Origin: Leptasterias polaris
Lineage: Eukaryota; Echinodermata; Asteroidea; Forcipulatida; Asteriidae
DNA length: 64,000 nt
Direction of reading: 5' to 3'
NCBI GenBank assembly: GCA_037783415.1
Contig: JAZGTN010000007.1
Span: forward strand, 2,253,501 to 2,317,500
How positions within the stretch are numbered: position 1 is the stretch's first letter; each line of letters begins with the position of its first letter. The notes under the pieces are model-generated. The model saw only the letters and a list, made by a program, of their open reading frames with translations. It was not told the origin of the DNA and searched no databases. This document shows, one piece after another, positions 47,701 to 59,700 of the stretch. Both the position numbers and the translations under genes were made by a program.

Positions 47701-50700
47701 GGGGGGTGCTTCAAAATAAATTTATTAAAACCTTCTGTTTATTTTTGGTTTCATAAACAAATGTGCCAAAAATGGAAATGGCCGCCTTAACCAATTGATG
47801 CACTATTTTATCCTGATAACATGGGTATAGTCACCAACCCCCAGTATCTGTGAGGCTCAACCAAAGTTTCCAACATTGTGGCGGGTTGGGGGGGAGGATG
47901 GTGTTTCGAAATAAAAATATTAAAACCTTATGTTTATTTAAAGTTTCAGAAACAATATTTTCTAGCTAAATAATTTTCATGCAGATTGGTATGAACAGCA
48001 ACTTTACAAATTGTAAGCTTTCACATTTAAACTACTCAATTGGGTATTTAGTGGTAATAATACCAAACCTTAAATATATGTTAAAGGCAATGATTTAGTC
48101 AAAGGCAATATGCCACAGGAAACAGTAATTTAATTGATTGCTTGTACAACTTGCATTATGTTACTAGGACCTAGGCTAACCCCAATCTGCCTTGTGAGGG
48201 CGCTGTAACCTCAAACTTTCCAAATTTGTGTTGGTCACCAAGTAGCCATGTGAATTAAATGTCTGGTCACCAGTGCATTAGTTGCAAATATGTGTTGGTA
48301 CTCAACGGGTTAACACCAACAACAACCAAACAACAACGACAACAGCAACAACAACAAGAACAACAACAACGACAACAGCAACAACAACACCAACAGTAAC
48401 AAACCAACAACAGCAACAACAACAACAACAACAAAACCCCCAAAAATGCGAAAATAGAACAGAACGATAAGAATAATAAAGCTTTGTTAATGTAAGCTTA
48501 CAGATGAGCGGTTTTGACAACAATTTGTCCTATGGTCTCCTGATTCCAGCCCAAGTTACACTGAACGACATAGCCATGATCATCGGAGTCCTCACATAAA
48601 CACATTGCCGGACATCGGTCGGCTTTATTATATAATAAATTAAAACAAATAAAGCAAATTTAGGAATTAAATGGAATCAAACATGCCCTAATTAATTCAC
48701 CTTCAGAGTTTGTACCTAACAACAAAATTTCGAATAGTTTGAAAAGGAATAAAAAATCCAAGGAAACTTCAGTGAAACTAAAAGTTCCCTTTTCATAAAT
48801 TTAGAGATACAGAATTTGTGTGCAACTGAGTGAATGAATAAATGAATAACAAAATTAATTATAGTATTGGTAAATAAACTCATTAATTAATAATGATAGA
48901 TTGAAGACAGTTATATTTTCTACCAATGGTTTTCTATCACTAACGTGCTTTGTCTACTTGCTATAGGTAGATTTTGTTCTTTGAGAACTTGTCTTGCTAT
49001 CCTACTGCTGCAGAGTAGATTGATCGCGAGACTTCTTATTAACTTCTACCTAGGCGGAAGGTAGAGAATTGCGCGGGACTTCTACTTTCGAAAAGAAAGT
49101 AGTTTTAAAGAATTACAAACGTATTTAATTACAAATAAAAACATACCGCAAGCTTGTGGTGTTTCGTCATCTTCATTCGGACAATCTATTTTGCCATCAC
49201 AGACTGAGGACATGTAAATACATTCTGATGAATCCTGACAGAGAAAAGATCCTGGGCAGGTAATCTTGTCTAGGGATAAACACGATTAGAAAGAGCAAAA
49301 ATTTGTGTCTTTGTTTTGTGATTTTTGCAAACCCTCAACAACAAGAGTAACTAACAGAGAGATTAGTGCAAACTGTGCGTTTTCTTTAGACTGTCAGCAA
49401 CAGCTACAAGCAAGTTCTCTTGGCTGAGTACAGTCGACCAGATTTACCCATAGTCGATCTAGATGTCACTCGAACGCTGCATATGGTTGAACCAGGGAAT
49501 TCAACAGCATGGATCAACCTAGCTCCAGAGCACTGTTTCTCTAGTCAACTAGAAAAGTTACGTCACTTTGTCAAGATGGAGTTTTGGAACAATACATTTT
49601 GTTATCTGTTCGATACGTAGTCGCTTTATTTGCCGAATCAATCGACTAAACGCGTTCGAGTGAAACACAAACCAGCAAGGCGTGATTTAAAGGCCCTGTA
49701 CACTATTGGTAAGATCGAAAAACACAAATGTTCACAGATTCACACATAACTTACATGATTTAAAGTAACTAATGGTAGAAAGGGTTCCTTAAAATATTTC
49801 TGCCTAAAATGCTATCGTTTCTGAGAAATGAGTAAAACAATAGTTTTTATCGCGCGCGATAATAAACTCGATGTTTGAAAAACAGAAAACACATAAGGTC
49901 TCTTTTCACTATTTTCTCGTGACCTCGATGACCAGTTGAGCTCAAATTTTCACAGGTTTGTTATTTCATGTATGTGGTTGATTACACAAAACATGAACAC
50001 TGTCTGTGATTATTTTGTCAGCTCTGCCAATCCTGTATAATACCTTTAACACACTGAACTTGCTCTATACGTCGCATATGATAGTGTAATTTGGCGTATT
50101 TATCCGTGCAGGGTAACAAGTGTTCCAAGTTCCCTTTCGATTGCGAGATTTGAGTACAAGGGAAAAGTTCTTACCACAGTCATTCTCATCTGCTCCACTT
50201 ATTTGGCAATCTCTAAAACCGTCACATCTTCCGCTTGGCTTCAAACAAGAGCCGTCTCCACAATCAAAGACATCGGGGTCAGGACAAGATGCGTTACCAG
50301 TCCCTTTAAAAAAGTGGAAGATTTGAAATTAGTTTTGTTGTTGAGCAGCATATTATACAGGATTATACATGTATCCATCCGCGCCACCTTTGAAGTAAAA
50401 ACGCCGACGAAACCATGGAAACACGGATATAACCTGTTATATGCAAGTTTGTTTTACCTCTAGAGGTAACACTGGTCCTTTGACATCATTTTAATATTGT
50501 ATTTTCATGTCTTTTTGAGCACGAGGGCCAAGGACATTTCTAGTGTATATACTTGAGTTTGAATAGCAATAAACCAATTAATCAATCAGTCTGCGTAAGA
50601 TTAAAAATTATCAAGAGAACTTACCATTGCTGCTGTAAAGTTCAAGCAGAAACCCTCGTCCACTAATGTATGAATCACTTCTAAATTGGAAAAGCACACC

Positions 50701-53700
50701 CTTCGCTGAATTAAATGTTATAGATATCAGTTTATCGATGGATCCAGTCAGCTCAAATGACACTATGTCTCCGTAGAGATTGAAGCCGATAAGGTTAGCT
50801 ATGTCTTTCCCGTCTTCTGTCGAAAAATCACTTATTACAACGTGTAGTATTGACATAAAATCCGGAGCAAGGATCATCGACAAGCAGTAGAGAGATGGTG
50901 GATAGCTAGTTGGGTATCCTGGCAACGTGAAGTTAATTGGTTCAATTCCAACGAGAATGTCAATGCCACCACAAGCACCTGAAAGAAATAAAAGGAAGAT
51001 AATGTGTGTAGAGCCTGGACAGGCACCGGTCTTACAATTCCAATGTTTGATTGGACATACCGTGCATGCAATGATTCATACCACCAGACTGACACTGCTA
51101 CCATGATTATGCATGTGTTTGCGAGGTCGAAAGTACATCTGGCAGGATCCTGCCAGGCGCGCAAGGTCGGTATCTGGTGTTATTCACGAACCTCAAAGTG
51201 TGACGTCACACGGAGATTCGTAGTCAATACGCAAAAACACACATTAATTACTAAGTGGAAAACAAAACATAACAAACAAACATAATACACACGCAGCGGA
51301 CGATCGGATTGCAAGAGCGAGCTGACAAATTACATCACCTCGGACCCCTCAACACAGACATGGAAAGATTACGTCACTGTATCATTACCAAATGAAATCA
51401 TTGGGCCTGACGGACTAAACACAGGGAATCAGTCTAAGCCTGGTGTAGACAGTATTCTTTAAAAATCGCATACTTTGGAAAACTCTTGGTGGCCCTCGAT
51501 TTAAATGCCAAGCACTAAACATTTGGATGAACCAAACTGCTGCAGATAGATCTTTTTTCCCAAATCTAAGAGCTGCCAAGCCTTTGAACACCCATAAATA
51601 TTGTAAATTTATCACTATGTACGTACGGTCCTCGCCACAATCCTGTTCATCAGCAGATGGGTATCCTTGACGGGTTTGGCAGTCCTGATAACCATTACAC
51701 TTTGCCTCTGCGGTAACACAAATCCCGTTTCTGCAGTCGGTGTCATCCTCAAAGGGGCAGGAAGTGGTATCTATCAAAGAGACCGAAATGTGCAATGTCG
51801 TCACCATTTTCACGAAATGACAAATCCGTAGAACGAACAAAAGCAGAAGGGAGTGTGTGTGTTTTTTGGTACAAATTATTGATATACTAAAAGCAGTATT
51901 TGGACAACGCACAAAATGTTCGTTACTACACTATAGCATGACCGGTGAATCACTATAGATTTGTAGTGTGTATGTTGCTACTTAGCGCTGTACGGTGGAA
52001 AAAACACCGGCATAACCCTTTTTAACGAGGCAATACATCCCAACGTGCTCAAGCCATTAGTAGGTTTTCTCAAATTACTACAGGGATTGTTTTTCCTTGC
52101 ACGTTCATTTGGAATCATAAGTCACTGAATAAAAGGTTGGGGTAACTTCTTTTGATGATAACAAACAATTGCATCTAACAGCACTTCACAAACATTAAAA
52201 TATGTTTCCATAATTGAAGTTCAATGTGTGTAAATTACAGCCGGTGCCATTACCATTGGAGCCTTGAAGTTGTAGAAGAAACCCATTGCGATTATATGAA
52301 AAATCACTTGTGAAACGGACAGAAAGTGTTTTCGATGAGGTAAATGCAATGGACTTCAGTCGTGTGGTTCCAGTGACTGCAATTGATGCGGTGTGTCCAT
52401 CACGAAGGGTGCCATCAAAGTAAACGTAGTCATAGTTTTGTTCTAAATTAACATATTGTACGGATACCACCACATATACCGAGTCTGGAGCCCTGATCTC
52501 CCAACGACAATCCAATAACAAAGGATATAATGATGGATAGACTGGTGACGCCAGACTGACTGGAGTTGTTCCAACTGAAATGTTTGGTGAACCACAATAA
52601 TCTGAAAGGGAAGAGTTTAAAATCATATGATTACTGATGTGTGGGTCTAAGTATCCAATGTGTATTGCCAGTGCCGTTGATATTGAGTTGAACGACGGCC
52701 ACCCGACATCATTTGAGAAGGAGCCGTGTAATGTTTACCATGGGTTGGCGTTTCAATTGAAGGGACAGATGGCATTATCAATTATTTCATAATCATTCTC
52801 AATAAACTTGCAGCACACTAATTTTGTTTGTAGCTGATTGGAACTTTAAATTTGTTTCGTATTTGTGATAGCAAATTCAAAATATTTTCAAATATGGCTA
52901 TGTATACTACTGATATGCTAAACTAGTTGGCACTACTCCTAAAACAAAACCATACTTAGAAGTAAGGTATACGTTTGGTTAAGTTTTCTTTAGTAATTCT
53001 TGGCCAAGAAATTAGAAAACTAGACCAGATTAAACTGTTGCATTGATAAAAAAAGGATAAATAGTTTGAAGCCCTAAAACATGCTAAATACACAAAATCA
53101 AAGATGGCCGCTGAATTCACATAATGCATAGAATATTATCACCTGACACACCTCTACTACGTGCATACATGGGACTATTTTGAGCCGAAGATCCATTGTT
53201 CTCGTTAACTGAAATGTTTATTTTTCTAGCAAATTCCGGGTACACGTTTCGGTCGAGAGACGTTGCTCTACTTTTCCACAACTTACCGCAATCTAGTTCA
53301 TCCTCTCCGTACGGACAATCCTCAATCATATTGCAAACCATCGTGTAACTCTCCAGGCATTTCAGACCAGATGCACATTCGTACTCACTCTGGCTGCATT
53401 CTGTAATGATTAATAGTGGAAAAACTATCGGGAATATCATCAGTCTAAATGAAAGGGAAAAATCAAACAACGAACTACAACAACGACGACAACTACAATA
53501 ATTACAACGACACTAACACCATCAATAACACCAACACCAACATCTACACCTGCACAAACACCAAAACCACCACCACCTACAACAAACACCTAACCAACAC
53601 AAATAATAACCAAAACCTAAACCAACACCAACACCAACAACAAAAACAACAGCAACAGCAGCAACAGCAGCAACAGCAATAATAACACCAACACCAACAG

Positions 53701-56700
53701 CAATAACAACATCACCACCAACAATAACACCGACACCTACACAAACACCTACACCAATACCAACACATCACCAACAACACCAACACCTACAACAATACCA
53801 ACACCAACACTTACACCAACAACACCAACTGCAATGGCAACGACAACGGCAACGGCCAAAACAATAGAAACCAGTACACCAAAAAGGACGGCCAACACGA
53901 AAAATAAAAAGCACAATGAAATCGACCTAAATAACAAACACCAAAACCCCGCAAACAGCACCAACATGCAGCATTTTTATTTTATATTAAAGGCACTGAA
54001 CATGTTTGGTAATTATCAAAGACCAGTATTGTCACTCGGTGTATCCCAACATATGCATAAAATAACAAACCTGTGAAAATTTGGGCTGAATCGGTCATCG
54101 AAGTTGCAAAAAAATAAAGAAAGAAAAAACACCCTTGTTGCACATTTCTGTGTGCTTTCAGATGCTAATAAAAGGCTTCATGCATGAAGTCTTTTATTAT
54201 TTTAGTGAGAAGTTACCTCTTTCTCAAAAACTACGTTACTTCAGAGGGTCCGAAGTGGTTTCTCAAAATGTTTTATACTATCAACAGCTCTCCGTTGCTG
54301 GTTACCAAGTAAGTTTTTATGCTAATATATATTTTATATATATATAATTAACGAACGTGTTCAGGACCTTTAAGTCTTCGGACATAAATCTTTGTTGGTA
54401 GGGGCCGTCCAGGGTAAGGCAAAAGTATTAAAAACTGTCATCAAAGCGATGTGCCCTCCCAGACCCCGCTAACAAGCGTACAGGTACAGGTATAGAACAA
54501 ACCTTTACCCACGATGCGAAGTTAAAGGGACACGTTGCCTTCAAATCTCATGTTACTGTTTGGAGGTGTTCCTTATCCTCATTAAGAGTTTTTCATGCAT
54601 TAAAACACCTTTAATGTGTAATAATTAGTGAATGTGACTTTAAAAAAACCAACGATGCACTATGACCCCCCGACATCTGTCCGGCGAAACGTATAATGTA
54701 TTTCCAGCTGTAAATACCATCATCCGAGTAATGGGCAAAATGCGAGGTGAACAGTAGTTAGCCTGGTGCCGTAGCCAGTAGCCTGGTAAACGTATCAAAT
54801 GAACACGGGTAATTAGCCCTATATAGTACTCTTTCTCTGTGCTGTACACAGATTACATTATGTCACTGTAGTACAAATACGAAAGTGAAATGCCGCCAGG
54901 GCTAACCGGGTAATATACAATTCTCTACGCATGTAAACATCCACATAGTTTACATGTCAAAATGGATCGTCACAAAAAACAGATTACAGACGTGTCCAAA
55001 AACGAGAAACCTCATCAATCAGTGTAAGAAAACTGTCATAGGACTAACCGAGAGAAACAACCAGTGTTGTTTATACCAAATAATTATTGTGGACAGGAGA
55101 AGAAGACTAAAACACGGCACATCACAGCAGCACTCTGATTAGCAAATATTTTAGCATGTGATTGCGAGAACGTACTAACTACTATGACTGGAAATAAGAC
55201 TAGCGAAACACGTCGGCCATTTAGTTGACTCCACAAAATGGCAGAGCGTTTTGTGTCACGAGATTCAACAAAAGTCAACATTTCTATTTGGCATAGTTGT
55301 GTGGATCATTATACTCTACTTTTAAAACATATTTCCAACCGTGTTCATTTCATATTAAACGCTTTTTATAGCCCAAAGCGCCCACTTCGAAGGCAACGTG
55401 TACCCTTAACATCATTTAAAACATACTGAATCAAGGTCTGCAACGTGTAAGTCCTACCAATAATGTAATTTGCGGTGATAATAGCGTCCAACCCTCTTAA
55501 GGAAGAACTGGCTGTTTTACTTCTTGCAGCAATTGTCATCCTTGAGTCCATAGAGAACACATATCCTGGCCTGAAAGAAGGAGAAGAGTCTGAATCTGCA
55601 AGTTCAACTGGAGTTGCATTGACGAAATCGAGTCCATTTATCATAATTAGTCTCATATCACTTGCGTAAAATCTCTGCAGATCAATACTAAATCTTGTTC
55701 CATGTGATCCTGTGAACATCCACATGCAGCTCAAACCTTTGACGAGTCTTTCGTAAACGGTAAAGATGCCGTCGGTGGAAACAATTACGTTCCAACTGGA
55801 CCAGCTTCCCGGAAAAACTCCAACTGTATAACGTGCACTGCCCTGCTGATCGACACGTATGGTGATTGGTGCACCTGTGGTCAACCCAATCTCCGCAGTG
55901 CCACAAGTATCTGTAACATTAGTAGCAGGGAGGTCGTCAAAGATTGCGATACATGTAAAAGCATTATAAATGGTATTTACTATCACTGTCATTGTTAAAT
56001 ACCCTATTATTTCTTGTTAATACATCTGTTTGTCCTAAAGGATTAGCTCCTTGTTTGTTTTATGCTTTACACAACGCACGACAAAATTGAGGATAATTTG
56101 TTTATATCTTGTTGATGTTTTAGGCAGGAACTAGTGGGTTTTAACCGACTTCGGGAAGCATCTTCAACTCCTCCTACCCATTGCATTAGTGGACAGACTC
56201 AGGGGCAGACTCGTCCTCTTCGTTTTCACGAAATTTAGCCCCTGCAGCCAAAATATCATGTTTGGAGAAAACTGCGTTTCAAGTTAAACTATTTTTGAAA
56301 TCATTATTTCAGAGACTATTTGTCAATTAAACTTTAACATTTTACTCAATCATATAAATGGTGACAACTTGCTCTACATAACCGTTTGAAATTAAGCAGG
56401 CAAATCGCGATTTCAAGTTAATTATAAACTGTTATATGTTTTTAAAGAGACCATAGCGGCCACAAGTGGCTGTACTAAAACGCCAATAGCGGCCGCAAAC
56501 GACCGCAAAGTGTAACCTACTTATATTCACATAAAGAGGTCAAAGTAAAGGTCATGGCCACATATGAAGTTTCCTATATAGTATGATGACATAGTATCCC
56601 AATTTCTAAAGCAAGAAACTGAATTGTTTCTTTCATTTTATTTATAATATGATTTTTACTGAAAAAACCCCCAAAAACTAAAAACTAACAATAATTATTA

Positions 56701-59700
56701 GCAATGTCTGGGCGTTTTGTGATGATTATCTCTCTGTGTCATAATCACCCGTGTGTTTGCTCAAAATGACCCGGAAGCGTGGAGTCTCAAACACGTTACT
56801 GACCGGGATTCCTGGTCAATCTGACTCGGATAGACACTTATAAAAGGCAAATCTGAAATGTCTAAGAAAGTTTTAAGTCAATCTGTTTGTGATGTAAGCA
56901 TTTACATCCAGGCAGTTTACTCCAATAAACCTTACCGCACATCATTTCATCTGTATAATCGACACAGTCGAAGTGACCGTCACATATTTGGCTTGGGTGT
57001 ATACATTCTCCAGAAGAGCAGCTTAAATTCATCGACTCGCATCCACCTATCCCCAACAAAATAAAATTGTAAACGTGTTAGATAAAGTTTGAACCTTTAA
57101 GGGCGTTGAAGCCTCCCACTTTTTCCCGACGTTGGAAGGTACCATGTGTTTGTCAATTTCCCAATCATATAACATCTAAGTAAATTAGCATGTCCAGTTG
57201 TCTAGGATTATGCATGGAAGTAGAAAGAAGTCACTTAGTTGTGAAATAAAAACAATATAAAATTTGGCAAATATGCAAAATGGCGTGGATATGAATATTG
57301 GTACCTTCGAGCGTCGGGGTACAGTGGGAGGGTCACAAAGTCAAGGTTTCAATAAGGGATCGACACAAACAATATTAATAATGGAACCTGACCCCTTCCC
57401 TCCTGGATATGTGGAATGGTCCAGTCTACTCCCCTGGGGCATTGCACTTTGGGAATATAGCTTAATATTGACTCATAGTTGACTCATTGGTACCTTTACT
57501 CTCTTCAAAAGATTTGTTTTCAGGATTTCCATTATTTTATGACGAAGTGAAGAGTGTATAGGCTATGGGTAAAATTGAAAACATTAGCACGTCTTACAGT
57601 GGATCTCGCTGTACTACCTATTCTGTGTGTATAGTTTTAATGTATCGAGGTTTTTCTAAAAAAATACTTATCAATTATAACGAGCCCAGGTGATCATGAT
57701 CAGAAGGCAAAAGAAGCGTTTCTTTTTTGTGGAACGGTTTACCTGAGCGATTGCGTAATGAGCACACCTTGACTTCTTACACTTCTAAACTGCCGTTTAC
57801 GGAGTCATTGGTATGTTTGTTTTTGTTTCAAACTTGCTATTGTTTGCTTTGTTTTCTCTGCTTTTGTTCCTGATGGTTTAGATTGCTGTTGTTGAAATAT
57901 AATGTTGGGGTTTGTTCTTTTCCCCTTGTTCTGTGTATTGCTTTTTCTACAGGGCCCCCAGGAAGAACATTGTTTTCACACTAATGGGGCTTCACTGATA
58001 AAATAATACTTTTAAAATCATAATAATATTAATAATAATAATAATATTATATGCACACCCTTTCCGTTGTTACTTACCACAGCCCAACTCGTCATCACTG
58101 AAAATGCAATCTCTCACTCCATCACATACTTGAGAGGTATTCTCGAGGCACTCTAAACCAAACAAACAGGTGTACTCCTCTTCTTTACAATCTGAAGGAG
58201 AATATGAAATTCAAAAATTAAATTTGAAAATACTCCTTAGTCAACTAAATTTAATTCTTATAATGTTTATGTTTCGATTCTTATCTTATATAAAATAATA
58301 AACCACAAGGGAAACTGACTGGGTAATTTTAACATGATTTGGAACAAAGAAAAATCGACTAGAGCAGGATTTGAACCAACGACCTCCGCACTTGTGTGCT
58401 GGCGCTCTACCAACTGAGCAATCTAGCCCTTTTTGATGGTCTTCCGCTTTAGTCAATTTTTCTTTGTTTAACCCAAAATCAATTCGTATCTTACCAACAA
58501 TTTGGTAAGACGTCAGAACAATCCTCATGCCAACTATGTGTGCATATTCAGTCATTTGTCCCAGCACAATCGTCATTTGGGACTCATGAGAGAGCACAGA
58601 CACTGGAACTTCAGAATAATAGAAATTCGACACTTTGATCAAGATTGGAGCTCCGTTGGCCGGATCATCCCCGTCGAAAACGCTCAGGAGCATGCCTTCT
58701 CCATGGATGTCAAACACTTCGAGTTTAATTGTTGTCCCGTTAGCAGCATGGAATGCCCAGATGCAGTTACTACGGGCTGATCCTGTGTTCGGATCCACCA
58801 TATTGTGCAGTGTTGTGGAATTCGGAAATGATCCTGAGGTTCCGGGGTAGACGGCAACAAACTTTCTAGATGAGTCTGTCTTGACCAAAAGTGTCATTGA
58901 CTCGTTCTGACTGAAGAAAAAGGTCTGATTTCCACAAACGTCTGAAATTAAAAGAGACAAATATTAATGATAAAGAGCTGCTTATGCACAAAAGTAGCTA
59001 AGCACAACAACATTTTGCTTACCAGAATTATCTGATTAAGCAGCTCTATGAAATTGGGCCCAACACCATTTGAATACTTAAAAACTATTCTGGGACTTAA
59101 GTGTCATATTTATTAACAGCTTTGATCTTTTAGTATCGTGCTATATTGGTAACTTACCGCATCCAATTTCGTCGAAGTAATTTGAGCATTCAAATATGCC
59201 ATTGCAAACAGCATCGGGTGACAAGCACTTCATATCAGGAACGCACAATATCTGATTTCCGTCGCATTCCGCTGAATCAAATCAATTGGAATTTTAATTG
59301 GTAGTAATTGAATTAGCCTATTATGTGACCTGCTCTATCGAATTGAGGAATGTCTCAGAAATGTTGAGTTATGCATACCATGTTAATGAGTAACTCACTT
59401 GTAAGTCTACAAGACAAGGCCACTTCCGTTATTTTACGATCTGTTTATTAAGATAATTGTTATTAACAACAGCTAGCTATTGTAGCTATGTGTACAAAAA
59501 TGCTCAATAAACGTACTTTTTGTGGATTTATTCTTCTTTTCCTTGAAAGGCAAATTCGAGGCAAATTTGTGGGATCATTGTATTCTTCTTTTAAAGCATC
59601 ATTCTCACCATAATATGCATTTCATTACAAACGGTTTCAAACGCTTTTCTTCACAGCCCAACTCGCCTAATCCAATGTAACGTGTCCCTTTAATCGTTGT

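Larger units (their letters stand above)
44759..48309 (+). mobile_element. piggyBac transposon, decayed copy
   Basis: Starts CCCTTTCAGTACCGCCGTGC after ATAA; ends GGTACTCAACGGG before TTAA. It is inserted in a CAA/CAG microsatellite that resumes on the right (48314-48440). It is near-identical to the first element over long stretches but has frameshifts and a LINE insertion. Confidence 0.88.

Noticed and set aside
58373..58430. tRNA gene
   Set aside because: A and B boxes are present but the anticodon arm does not pair and the loop lacks T33; the shared 3' tail marks it as a SINE.
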